A DNA stretch of 37,215 nt from Treponema sp. (GTDB lineage Bacteria > Spirochaetota > Spirochaetia > Treponematales > Breznakiellaceae). Under the pieces are notes generated by a model. The model worked only from the letters and a program-made list of their open reading frames with translations, searched no databases and was not told the DNA's origin. Made by a program: the position numbers and the translations under genes. Each line of letters opens with the position of its first letter. The first letter of the stretch is position 1. Shown here one piece after another: positions 15,351-22,792 of this stretch. Where the stretch lies: assembly GCA_031257675.1 (NCBI GenBank), contig JAIROG010000001.1, forward strand, positions 1 through 37,215. Reading direction: 5' to 3'.

Positions 15351-15356
15351 TAGGCT

Positions 15357-16100
15357 ATGGCAGATAAGATGCTGAGATATATTCTAAAACTGCTGAAAGA
15401 CGATCCTCCTCCTGAGCTTGATGAGAAATTGTCCCGTATACCGGAGTTCTGTGAAATTTACAGTGAAATCCTGTCCATACGGGAAATACTCTCCGGAATG
15501 AAGTCTGAGGAAAGAATATTTAAAGAACGAGAGACCCGCCTTCAGTATCTGGCGAATCACGATTCGCTCACCGGCGCCGTAAACCGCCGGGCTTTTATGG
15601 AACAGGCCCTCATTGAAATACAGAACAACATTAAAAATCACACGCCTTGCGGCGTTGTGATGATGGATCTTGATTTTTTTAAGAAATTTAACGACACGTA
15701 TGGGCATATAGCGGGCGACAAAGTGTTGCGCCATCTCGTTGCGTTGATAAGCGCGTCTATGAGAAAGAACGATTTTCTTGGACGGTACGGCGGCGAAGAG
15801 TTTCTCTTCTTTTTTGACAATGCGGACAAAAAAACCGGCGTTGCCATTGCCGAGCGGTTCAGGAGAACGCTTGAGTCCTCGCCGGTGCAACTTGAGACGG
15901 GACCCGCTTTCATAACGGCGAGTTTTGGCGTCGCATCCATTGAGGATGAGGATGTCGGAGACGGCGTGAATGAGGCGTTTATAGAAGAACTCATCAATCA
16001 TGCGGATCAGGCGCTGTATCAGGCGAAAAACTTAGGAAGAAACAAGGTTGTATCTTTTAACAGAGGTGGAGACGCTAAAATAAATTTACAAAGTATGTAA
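15357..16100 (+). CDS. Diguanylate cyclase (GGDEF domain)
   Basis: A 247-residue cytoplasmic protein making the second messenger c-di-GMP from two GTP. Residues 1-70 are helical and charged (an input or dimerisation segment with no named domain); the GGDEF domain follows from LANHDSLTGAVNRR near 66. The active site is GGEEF (145-149), an active variant, with the metal-binding MDLDFFKKFND near 101. An inhibitory I-site R-x-x-D is present as RKND (136-139), five residues before GGEEF, so product inhibition is expected. No transmembrane segments or receiver domain. The ATG 15357 has no ribosome binding site and lies immediately at the predicted transcription start. It precedes the cheY-cheX cluster, suggesting c-di-GMP control linked to chemotaxis. 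Confidence 0.93.
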   Translation: MADKMLRYILKLLKDDPPPELDEKLSRIPEFCEIYSEILSIREILSGMKSEERIFKERETRLQYLANHDSLTGAVNRRAFMEQALIEIQNNIKNHTPCGVVMMDLDFFKKFNDTYGHIAGDKVLRHLVALISASMRKNDFLGRYGGEEFLFFFDNADKKTGVAIAERFRRTLESSPVQLETGPAFITASFGVASIEDEDVGDGVNEAFIEELINHADQALYQAKNLGRNKVVSFNRGGDAKINLQSM

Positions 16101-16150
16101 AAAAACACTTCCCTTCTTGGAAATATGTGTTATACTAAAAAAATTGATAC

Positions 16151-16156
16151 TATAAT
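16151..16156 (+). promoter_or_regulatory. Possible -10 of the cheY cluster
   Basis: TATAAT at 16151-16156, 25 bp before the start of the 42-codon ORF, with a second TATACT at 16131-16136. Neither has a good -35 at 16-18 nt. At least one is likely to be used because the gap after the cyclase is over 200 bp. Confidence 0.35.
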
Positions 16157-16158
16157 GT

Positions 16159-16188
16159 CTTTTTCAAAAGGAGGTGGATTTTGAAAAA
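16159..16188 (+). promoter_or_regulatory. Hairpin presenting an AGGAGG site in its loop
   Basis: TTTTTCAAAA (16160-16169) and TTTTGAAAAA (16179-16188) form a perfect 10-bp stem. The 9-nt loop is GGAGGTGGA, so the ribosome binding site of the 42-codon ORF (AGGAGG, 16169-16174) is in the loop while its TTG start (16181) is paired in the stem. This arrangement would let folding control initiation. The same arms occur at 11609-11637 without a gene. Confidence 0.5.
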
Positions 16189-16309
16189 TCCGGCTTGGAT
16201 GAGAGCGGAAAAGCGGAGGTTTAGCCCGCGTTTTCCGGTCCTTTTTAGAAAAGCTTCTCTTTCAAAAAAGGCTCTTCTATTGAGCGTAAATTTTTGTGAA
16301 TGTTTGTAA
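16181..16309 (+). CDS. Unannotated 42-aa basic ORF upstream of cheY
   Basis: TTG at 16181 lies 6 nt after a perfect AGGAGG. The frame encodes 42 residues starting MKNPAWMRAEKRRFSPRFPV, strongly basic, with a hydrophobic patch (ALLLSVNF) and two Cys near the end (CECL). Its TAA (16307-16309) is part of TAAGGAG, the ribosome binding site of cheY, so stopping ribosomes would be delivered to the cheY start: a classic sign of translational coupling or a leader peptide. No family recognised. It could be a small protein in its own right or a leader whose translation opens the cheY site. An unrelated non-coding leader is the alternative. Confidence 0.5.
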   Translation: MKNPAWMRAEKRRFSPRFPVLFRKASLSKKALLLSVNFCECL

Positions 16310-16319
16310 GGAGTCCCAT

Positions 16320-16700
16320 ATGGCGATTGATTTAACGGTTTTGATAGTGGATGATTCGCGGATCATGAGAAATACGGTAAAAGGCATGTTTTCTGACATG
16401 CAAATTACGTGTAGTTTTATTGAAGCCAGCGATGGAGAAGATGCGCTGGAACAACTGAGCATGTGCACGGTTGATCTGGTGTTGCTGGATTGGAATATGC
16501 CCAAATTATCGGGGATAGATTTCCTAAAAATGGTGCGGTCGATGGACAAGTACAAGGCGCTTCCCATTGTGATGGTGACGAGTGAATCCGCCAAGTACAA
16601 TGTCATTGAAGCCTTGAAAAATGGAGCCACAGATTATCTTACAAAGCCTGTGAATTCTCAAATTTTCAAGGAAAAGTTGTCGAAAATTCTTAATAAATGA
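16320..16700 (+). CDS. cheY: CheY-type single-domain response regulator
   Basis: A 126-residue receiver domain. The acidic pocket is Asp11-Asp12, the phosphorylation site Asp57 (LLDWNMP), the switch Thr87 (VMVTSES) and Lys109 (LTKP), all canonical; there is no output domain. Phospho-CheY binds the flagellar switch to change rotation. Start chosen at ATG 16320, 6 nt after AAGGAG; the frame is open back to 16296 but without support. It is 21 bp ahead of cheX, encoding its likely phosphatase, and follows the 42-codon ORF whose stop overlaps its ribosome site. Confidence 0.93.
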   Translation: MAIDLTVLIVDDSRIMRNTVKGMFSDMQITCSFIEASDGEDALEQLSMCTVDLVLLDWNMPKLSGIDFLKMVRSMDKYKALPIVMVTSESAKYNVIEALKNGATDYLTKPVNSQIFKEKLSKILNK

Positions 16701-16721
16701 ACTTAAACAAAGAGGAAAATT

Positions 16722-17192
16722 ATGGAACAGTATATTAAACCGTTTGTTGAGGTGTGTCTCAATGTCTTTAAGGACTTTATAAACGTAGAAGCAAGCGCGA
16801 AGACGCCGTACTTTCTGGAAAAAGATTCCATTGTCGGCAATGACATCTCGTCGGTTATCGGACTTACCGGCGAAGCGCGGGGGGCGGTGATTGTCTCTAT
16901 GCATGAAAAGCTGGCTATTAAGCTCACCGATATACTTACCGGCGCCCCTCATACGAAGCTGGATGACGATGTGACCGATGCGATTGGCGAAATTGTCAAC
17001 ATCATCGCGGGAAACGTGAAACAGAGGCTTGAGGAAAGCATGAGAATGGTCATCTCTCTTCCTACTATTATTCAGGGGAGTGGACATGCAATCAAGTGGC
17101 CTGGCAATCAGGCGCGGATTTTATGCATCCCGTTTAAAGTCTTCGAGGATGATATATTCATCCTCCTAGTTGCGATTGAAATAGTACAGTAG
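16722..17192 (+). CDS. cheX: CheX, CheY-P phosphatase
   Basis: A 156-residue CheC/FliY/CheX-family protein. CheX, the main CheY-P phosphatase in spirochaetes, dephosphorylates CheY-P through a single E-x-x-N helix; here Glu90 and Asn93 in GEIVNIIAGN. The fold's paired strands are visible (GLTGEARGAVIVSM; ARILCIPF). Only one phosphatase helix is present, which distinguishes CheX from the two-site CheC. ATG 16722 is preceded by AGAGGA with a 6-nt spacer. It is in a tight unit with cheY (21 bp) and the lipid-kinase gene (13 bp). Confidence 0.92.
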   Translation: MEQYIKPFVEVCLNVFKDFINVEASAKTPYFLEKDSIVGNDISSVIGLTGEARGAVIVSMHEKLAIKLTDILTGAPHTKLDDDVTDAIGEIVNIIAGNVKQRLEESMRMVISLPTIIQGSGHAIKWPGNQARILCIPFKVFEDDIFILLVAIEIVQ

Positions 17193-17205
17193 CTGGCGAT
17201 ATACC

Positions 17206-18162
17206 ATGAAGCATGTCTTTGTTTTTAATCCCAAGTCGTTTGCTGAAAAGACGCAGATGGAGTATATTACTGATACTATTGGGCAGTTCTTCAGAAAACA
17301 GGAAAAACCTCATTTTTCCATTCAGATATCGCATTTCCCCCGCGATGCCATCGGCATTATAAAAAGAGAAGTGACGACTTCTGATGAAAACGAGACGGTG
17401 CGCGTCTATGCCGTAGGCGGCGATGGAATTCTGTTTGATTGTCTGAATGGCATTGTAGGGCTTCCCAATATGGAGCTGGCGGCGATTCCCTATGGAAAAA
17501 CCAATGATTTTCTCCGTGTGTTTGGTACAGACAAAACGCAGCTTTTCAGGGATATAGGAGCGTTGGCTTCCGCGAAAGCGTTGCCTACGGATGTCATCGC
17601 CTTCGGCAACAATTATGCGATCAATACGCTCACTATTGGAATGGAGTCGCTTGCGGTTGTCAAAATGAACAGCTTTAGCAGAAAACATCCCGGGTTGCTC
17701 AATCGTTTTAACTTTCTCTACAATTTACTGTTCAACATAAGCAGTACAATCGCCTTATTAGACCATGACATCCTGTTCCAGCAGTACCGCATCACCATAG
17801 ACAACATAGACTTCAGCGGAGAGTACAGCGGCATAAACATCGCAAACGGTCCCTATTATGGCGGCAACAAAAGCGCGTCGCCTATGGCGCGTCCGGATGA
17901 CGGCATTCTGCATACGCTGTTGTTTAAACCTTTAGGCGCCGTCGGCACACTGTTTGTCTTGCCAAACTATTTTAAAGGAAAACATCCGTCTAACTGCAAA
18001 CTGATTCAGGCAAAGAAACTTGAAATACGGTCTGAACTGCCCTTGCAAATACAGGCTGACGGGGAAATTTTCTTTGACACTAACATTACGATTGAGGTTA
18101 AACCGGCGGCTGTACAATTCGTGGCTGTCGACGGTTTGACGTATGGCAAAGCTGAAGGTTGA
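17206..18162 (+). CDS. Diacylglycerol/lipid kinase family protein
   Basis: A 318-residue protein of the DAGK_cat/YegS-like lipid-kinase family. The nucleotide-binding loop is VGGDGILFDCLNGI near residue 68 (GGDGI instead of the usual GGDGT), followed by AIPYGKTNDFLRVFG near 96, matching the GTxNDFxR motif; later FSGEYSGINIANGPYYGG near 205 matches the family's second domain. Substrate is probably a membrane lipid or undecaprenol-like alcohol, with ATP as donor; the exact one is not deducible. It lies 13 bp after cheX and 3 bp before the CheA-like kinase gene, an unusual place for a lipid kinase, suggesting it is co-expressed with the signalling genes. The ribosome site before ATG 17206 is weak. 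Confidence 0.85.
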   Translation: MKHVFVFNPKSFAEKTQMEYITDTIGQFFRKQEKPHFSIQISHFPRDAIGIIKREVTTSDENETVRVYAVGGDGILFDCLNGIVGLPNMELAAIPYGKTNDFLRVFGTDKTQLFRDIGALASAKALPTDVIAFGNNYAINTLTIGMESLAVVKMNSFSRKHPGLLNRFNFLYNLLFNISSTIALLDHDILFQQYRITIDNIDFSGEYSGINIANGPYYGGNKSASPMARPDDGILHTLLFKPLGAVGTLFVLPNYFKGKHPSNCKLIQAKKLEIRSELPLQIQADGEIFFDTNITIEVKPAAVQFVAVDGLTYGKAEG

Positions 18163-18165
18163 AAT

Positions 18166-20484
18166 ATGAAGAATAATAGCGGCAAAAACAGGAAGAGATT
18201 TTCTTTTCAGATTGGCAATGTAATCGCCTTTCTCGGAATATTACTGCTGGGAGGCATCTATATCCTCTCCTTGTCTGCGCAGGGGAGTCCGCAACATTCT
18301 GTAATGGCGGCGGTTATCACCCTCAGCGGATTGGCTGGACTTATTTTTGCATATATATCCATCAACAATTATGAGAAGCTGGCTTTTTGGACGCCCTGCA
18401 TTTTTTTTGTCTTTCTCAGCGTTTTGCAATCGGTCCAATCAAGAGGAGGCGGGTGGGATGAATACTACCTGCCGCTTTGTATAGCCTGTTGCATTTTAAG
18501 TTGTCTGTATGACAACTATACGCAGACTTTTCTTTTTGCCATTATACAGAATCTGGCGCTTGGACTTATGGCGCTCTCCGATGTCCCTTTCATGGGAGAG
18601 AACTCCAGCAAGCTTCTTATTCTTTTCAGCTCAGATCTGGGCGGGGGAATATCGTTTGCGGTGTTGGGGTGGATGAGTTCGGCGCTTGCCGATCTCGCGT
18701 TGCTGGTTGCTTTTGGAGCCTTATACAGAAAGACTAAAGCCGCGCTTGAGCGGCGGGATTCGTTCAAAACCCTCATGGACACCACGCCCAACTATATTGC
18801 GATGGTTGACAAGCTGAATAGGGTGATAAATATCAGCAACAACCTTGCGAGGCTGGCGAACATTGAGAACCCCGACTGGGTTATAGGCTCTTCGGTCATC
18901 GATCTTTTTCCCTCAATGGAGATGAAAGAACTGGCGGGAGATCTTCTTAGAAAGACAACGAGCAGTTACGAAGAAATGTGGGAATGCTGGATCAAAGATG
19001 AACACCGCTATTTCAAAGCGTTAGGCGATGATTTGCCGGATGACAAGGGCATCCTCATCAACCTGATCGATATGACGCACTTGGCTGAGCGAGATGAAAT
19101 TGCCGCTATGAAGGACAATCTTGATATTGGAATCTTCTTTATGGATAGAGATTACATCATTCAAGACAATTATTCCAAGGCGTTGCCCCGAATCTTGGGC
19201 ATGAAGAGCTTCCAAAACACGCGCTTCACTGATTTGCTGTCCGCTTCGGTGACGCCTAGCGAGTTAATCTCTATTAAAGATTATTTTGTTATGAGCTTCG
19301 AAAGACAGTTTGATCAGGAAATGCTGAACGACATCAATCCTTTGAATGAGTTCCGTTATTACAGCGCCGCGTCCAAAGAGTGGAAAATTCTCCATGTGGA
19401 GTTTGTTGCGGTTGATCGGGGGCGTGGGCAAATCATGCTCATGGCGTCCATCTACGATATTACCGACCGGGTTGAGTTGCAAAGAAAACTTGCGGAAGAG
19501 GAAAAGAAGCGGCAGGAAGAAATGCGCAATCTCTTTGAGCTTATCAATGTGGAGCCGAAGGTGTTTGATGAATTTATTGAGGATGTGAATTATGAGTTTG
19601 AGCAAATTGACAATGTCTTCAAGAATCAGACCTTTACACCGCATGAAAGTTTGGTCGAGGTCTATAAATCGGTTCACGCCATAAAATCAAACGCCGTCAT
19701 TCTTGGACTTGCGACATTCGGAGGGAAAGTACACGCGCTCGAATCGGATATCAAGCGTATGCGGGAAATAGAGGATGTGCCATTTTCCGATATGCTTCAT
19801 TTGACGTTGGAAATAGAAAAATTGATGCAAGAAAAAGAAAATTTCCGTGTTACCTTGGAAAGGATCAACGCTTTCAGAAGCGAGACGAAAATGAAAAGCA
19901 ACAATGATGTGCTTATTGAAGCGTTGACAAAAGCGTGTGACAAGGCGTCCGTAGATTTAGCGAAAAAGGTCAATTTTGTGGTTGATATTGATCAGGACAT
20001 CATGTCGCGCGGTCCGCGGCGCATGATGAAAGAGGTTCTCATGCAACTTGTAAGAAATTCGGTGGTGCATGGCGTTGAATTGCCGGAAGAGAGGGTGTCC
20101 AAAGGCAAGAATGAAACCGGCACTATATCTCTTTCCATCAAAGCTAAGAACGACATGATCCACATAAGACTGAGAGATGACGGCGGGGGGATTAATTACG
20201 ATAGAATCCGTCAAAAAGCTCTTGAAAACGGCTTTATTAAGACCGAAGAAGAAGGGCAAGATAAAAACACGCTGTTGCATTGTATGTTCTCTCCAGGATT
20301 CAGCACTGCGGACACCGAAACCGTTCATGGCGGACGCGGCATCGGCTTGAACATCGTACGCGACAAAGTGAAAGAACTGGGAGGAAACCTTAAAATACAG
20401 AGCGAAAAAGACAAGGGAACCGCGTTCAATCTCTATATCCCATTACCGCCGGAAGCGCCCGCACAGGAGAAGGCGGCTTCTTAG
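18166..20484 (+). CDS. Membrane-bound CheA-like histidine kinase with HPt domain
   Basis: A 772-residue sensor kinase. Residues ~10-190 contain about six hydrophobic segments (first VIAFLGILLLGGIYILSL), a membrane sensor. Two PAS-like regions follow (~200-310, ~315-435), then a coiled coil (ELQRKLAEEEKKRQEEMR). An HPt domain has the phosphoacceptor His504 in SVHAIKSNA. The CheA-type ATPase has the N-box LMQLVRNSVVHGVELPEER near 625, the G1 box DDGGGI and the G2 box GGRGIGLNIV. The chain ends soon after the ATPase, so there is no C-terminal CheW-like domain and no receiver. It therefore resembles CheA in catalysis but cannot dock to chemoreceptor arrays in the usual way; its signal is probably sensed by its own membrane/PAS part. 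It starts 3 bp after the lipid-kinase gene, with AAGG 7 nt upstream. Confidence 0.9.
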   Translation: MKNNSGKNRKRFSFQIGNVIAFLGILLLGGIYILSLSAQGSPQHSVMAAVITLSGLAGLIFAYISINNYEKLAFWTPCIFFVFLSVLQSVQSRGGGWDEYYLPLCIACCILSCLYDNYTQTFLFAIIQNLALGLMALSDVPFMGENSSKLLILFSSDLGGGISFAVLGWMSSALADLALLVAFGALYRKTKAALERRDSFKTLMDTTPNYIAMVDKLNRVINISNNLARLANIENPDWVIGSSVIDLFPSMEMKELAGDLLRKTTSSYEEMWECWIKDEHRYFKALGDDLPDDKGILINLIDMTHLAERDEIAAMKDNLDIGIFFMDRDYIIQDNYSKALPRILGMKSFQNTRFTDLLSASVTPSELISIKDYFVMSFERQFDQEMLNDINPLNEFRYYSAASKEWKILHVEFVAVDRGRGQIMLMASIYDITDRVELQRKLAEEEKKRQEEMRNLFELINVEPKVFDEFIEDVNYEFEQIDNVFKNQTFTPHESLVEVYKSVHAIKSNAVILGLATFGGKVHALESDIKRMREIEDVPFSDMLHLTLEIEKLMQEKENFRVTLERINAFRSETKMKSNNDVLIEALTKACDKASVDLAKKVNFVVDIDQDIMSRGPRRMMKEVLMQLVRNSVVHGVELPEERVSKGKNETGTISLSIKAKNDMIHIRLRDDGGGINYDRIRQKALENGFIKTEEEGQDKNTLLHCMFSPGFSTADTETVHGGRGIGLNIVRDKVKELGGNLKIQSEKDKGTAFNLYIPLPPEAPAQEKAAS

Positions 20485-20880
20485 GTGAAGATAGAATTAT
20501 TTTCTTTCTGCGACTTTGCTCAAGAAAACAACGGAAAGCTGACGATTATAGGCACATTTGACACCATCATAGCCCGCGCCTTTCCCTGTGTACACCCTCA
20601 GCTTTCTGTTGTGATTCGAATCCGGTTTGATCTATGGGAATTTTCCCATCATAAGTTTATGATTGAAACGAGGGACATTAATGGCGGCATGTGCATTGAC
20701 CCTATACAAGGCGCTTTGTCTGTAAATGGGGTCGGCAATGCCACCGCGGTTTCCCACCTTTTGTTTACCATCTCAAACTTGAATTTCAAGAGCAACAGTA
20801 TGATAAATTTCGTGCTTTTCGTTGACGACAAAGAACTCGCCTCCATTCCGCTGTACGTGCGGAAGGCGGGCGGGAACTAA
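20485..20880 (+). CDS. Small conserved protein, DUF6941-like
   Basis: A 131-residue cytoplasmic protein beginning MKIELFSFCDFAQENNGKLT, then IIGTFDTIIA; this opening (CDxAQ..NGKLxxxGxFDxI) is what I associate with the DUF6941 family of uncharacterised single-domain beta proteins. The start is GTG at 20485, directly after the TAG of the kinase gene, with no gap and no clear ribosome site, so translation is coupled. The C-terminus (MINFVLFVDDKELASIPLYV) is a strand pair. No catalytic motif. Its position suggests a role with the CheA-like kinase. Its stop is 1 bp from the stop of the convergent gene. Confidence 0.7.
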   Translation: MKIELFSFCDFAQENNGKLTIIGTFDTIIARAFPCVHPQLSVVIRIRFDLWEFSHHKFMIETRDINGGMCIDPIQGALSVNGVGNATAVSHLLFTISNLNFKSNSMINFVLFVDDKELASIPLYVRKAGGN

Positions 20881-20881
20881 T

Positions 20882-22156
20882 CTAGTTGTTTATTCTTCTA
20901 TACCAATCTATAACCCTGTCCGCGAGGGGGCGCAACGTTTGAACCGGCGCATCCCTCGTTTCTTCCACGCCCTCTTGAGTGGCGCGGATATACTCGTGCA
21001 TATAAGGGAGTATGACCCGCTCTTTTACCTCAAGCCAGTTCTGCGGCAAGATATTCGGCGGAGACAGGAAGTTGTCGGGCGGCATGTGTCCTAAAAGGCT
21101 TGGATAAAAGCGCGGAAACACTTCTTCCGTAACATTTCTCATAGCTGAGAAGCCGCCCGCTATGCCAAAAAGGATGGTGTTAAGCTGCAACTTTTTATTG
21201 TTTTCCAGCAACAAGCGTTGCGTTTCGGTTTGAAAAAACCACTTTGTAAAAGCCTCCGCTCCTTTGCCGCGCCTTCCCTGCTGGTAGAGACCATAATACA
21301 CGGCGTCTTCGCTTAACGGAATACGCTCTTTTTCAGCAAGCCAGCGGAAGTCAAGGTTTGACTGTTGATCATAGTCAAGGGTAAAAATTTTGGAGCTGTT
21401 CATATAAGAAAAGAGTATGCGTCCCTGTAGAATAAGTTTGACAGGAGGCTCAAAAAAATACTTGAAGGTGAAATCATCAACCGCTTGTATAGAGTCGTTT
21501 GCTTCGCGTATCCACGCCTTGTCGTACTCCAACGCCCTCTCCAGCGCATCCACATCCCACGCCAGGGGCGAGCCTTCACGAAAATCCGCGTTAAGGAGCG
21601 TCGCGCTTACAAAAAGAAAATCATCGTCCCAGTCAGGAGAAAAGCCCATTCTGGTGTATGCGCCACTGTTTATAACATTGTACGCCTTGCCCACTTCTTT
21701 CGCTTCTTCAAGGCTGAAGGTAAAATGATTGGTCATAAGGGCGCTGTTGGATCGGGCAAACACAACGGCAGGGACATTGAATGACACCGGCAGAAGGTAC
21801 TGCTCATCGTCAACAATGCCAAGCTCAAGCAACTTGTGGTAAAAGAGGTTGCCGTCAAGAGAGTTGTTTTCTAAGAGCCAGCCCAGCGGCTTAAACAGGC
21901 GTCTGGTTGACGCGCTCTTCAGCCAGCGTCCGACCACAATATCAGGTTGTTCAACCGTAACAGTCAACTTCCTTGCGATCAATTCAAAATAACGGATTTC
22001 AACCTTGTATTTGGCTTGAGAGGCGTTAAACGCTTCGCCATACAAGGCGAACTCGGGGATGTCTGTCCAAAGCGTCACCCTTTTCGGTTCCGCACAGGAA
22101 AGGATGGACAGCGCGACAAGGGAAGAGAGTGTAAGAGCGGCAGAATACATTCGCAT
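20882..22156 (-). CDS. Extracellular solute-binding lipoprotein (ABC type 1 family), orphan
   Basis: A 424-residue lipoprotein with signal and lipobox MRMYSAALTLSSLVALSILSC (Cys21 is the lipidated residue; motif given as a landmark). The mature protein resembles family-1 (sugar or oligosaccharide) solute-binding proteins: VTLWTDIPEFALYGEAFN near 28, PDIVVGRW near 71, YLLPVSFNVPAVVFAR near 118, and a helical C-terminal lobe. No permease or ATPase gene is adjacent, so it either works with components elsewhere or has been recruited as a sensor. ATG 22156 stands 5 nt after a -10 box and has no ribosome site, predicting leaderless translation; ATG 22150 (third codon) is an alternative. It converges on the DUF6941-like gene with 1 bp between stops and no terminator. 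Confidence 0.8.
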   Translation of the reverse strand: MRMYSAALTLSSLVALSILSCAEPKRVTLWTDIPEFALYGEAFNASQAKYKVEIRYFELIARKLTVTVEQPDIVVGRWLKSASTRRLFKPLGWLLENNSLDGNLFYHKLLELGIVDDEQYLLPVSFNVPAVVFARSNSALMTNHFTFSLEEAKEVGKAYNVINSGAYTRMGFSPDWDDDFLFVSATLLNADFREGSPLAWDVDALERALEYDKAWIREANDSIQAVDDFTFKYFFEPPVKLILQGRILFSYMNSSKIFTLDYDQQSNLDFRWLAEKERIPLSEDAVYYGLYQQGRRGKGAEAFTKWFFQTETQRLLLENNKKLQLNTILFGIAGGFSAMRNVTEEVFPRFYPSLLGHMPPDNFLSPPNILPQNWLEVKERVILPYMHEYIRATQEGVEETRDAPVQTLRPLADRVIDWYRRINN

Positions 22157-22161
22157 AATAT

Positions 22162-22190
22162 ATTTTATTTTTATTTTTTCCGCTTGTCAA
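22162..22190 (-). promoter_or_regulatory. Promoter of the orphan binding-protein gene
   Basis: TTGACA (22185-22190 on the plus strand as TGTCAA), a 17-nt spacer and TAAAAT (22162-22167), then 5 nt to the ATG at 22156. It uses the same TTGTCAA heptamer as the divergent promoter at 22184-22213. Confidence 0.75.
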
Positions 22191-22213
22191 TCTATGAGAA
22201 AGTATAGTATGAT
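22184..22213 (+). promoter_or_regulatory. Promoter of the 155-aa gene, sharing its -35 with the divergent one
   Basis: TTGTCA (22184-22189), an 18-nt spacer and TATGAT (22208-22213), then 6 nt to the ATG at 22220, so the predicted start is the first base of the coding sequence. Its -35 is the same DNA as the -35 of the opposite promoter, displaced by one base, so polymerase can occupy only one side at a time. Confidence 0.65.
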
Positions 22214-22219
22214 AAGACT

Positions 22220-22687
22220 ATGAAGATAAGTGACGCTAATATCACCGCATTGATTGAATCGCTCAGCAATCATTATAATACGAACATAACGAGCCGGTTT
22301 ATGAGGCCTCTTTTGCTTCAATTGTCCGTAAAGAAATGGGTATGGGATGCCATTGATTCCTTTACACTGAATGTCTCGCTCTTTGACTATCAAAGGTTTA
22401 GTTATGATGACTTATACAAGCAACTACTTGCGTTCTCTCATTTTATCATCGTAACACGACGCGAACTATTGCCTAAGTTAAAAAATCATACATTGCGATT
22501 TGCCGGTCCCGACAAGATTCTGATGGATATGGCTGTCAACACCTTTCCTTCCAATATAAATCTTTTAGCCGAGTACACAAAACAACTCTACCGCAAACTT
22601 GTTGAGTCTGACAGAGTTGACTCAGCAACTAGGGAACCTGCATATCTCCAATACGCGGAGCTTCAAGATTTGATCGCTCGTTTGTAG
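22220..22687 (+). CDS. Hypothetical protein, 155 aa
   Basis: A 155-residue, probably all-helical cytoplasmic protein, start MKISDANITALIESLSNHYN. It has no signal peptide, no transmembrane segment and no motif that I recognise. The chain is rich in Leu, Asn and Tyr and ends with YLQYAELQDLIARL. The ATG at 22220 coincides with the predicted transcription start of the promoter at 22184-22213 and has no ribosome site. It is divergent from the orphan binding-protein gene and convergent with the amino-acid ABC ATPase gene; a GGGACGCCA/TGGCATCCC hairpin lies after its stop. The shared promoter region suggests that its expression is linked inversely to that of the binding protein. Confidence 0.65.
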   Translation: MKISDANITALIESLSNHYNTNITSRFMRPLLLQLSVKKWVWDAIDSFTLNVSLFDYQRFSYDDLYKQLLAFSHFIIVTRRELLPKLKNHTLRFAGPDKILMDMAVNTFPSNINLLAEYTKQLYRKLVESDRVDSATREPAYLQYAELQDLIARL

Positions 22688-22714
22688 ACAGGTACCTATA
22701 AGAGTAATCCGTAC

Positions 22715-22744
22715 GGGACGCCACAGCAACGCCGTTGGCATCCC
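22715..22744. terminator. Hairpin between convergent genes
   Basis: GGGACGCCA (22715-22723) and TGGCATCCC (22736-22744) form a stem with one internal mismatch, between the stops of the 155-aa gene (+) and the ABC ATPase gene (-). There is no T-run on either side, so termination here is uncertain. Confidence 0.35.
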
Positions 22745-22792
22745 GCGCCGGCGAGGAGGACACTGGCAGCGCAAGTGTGGAGAGATGGTTAG

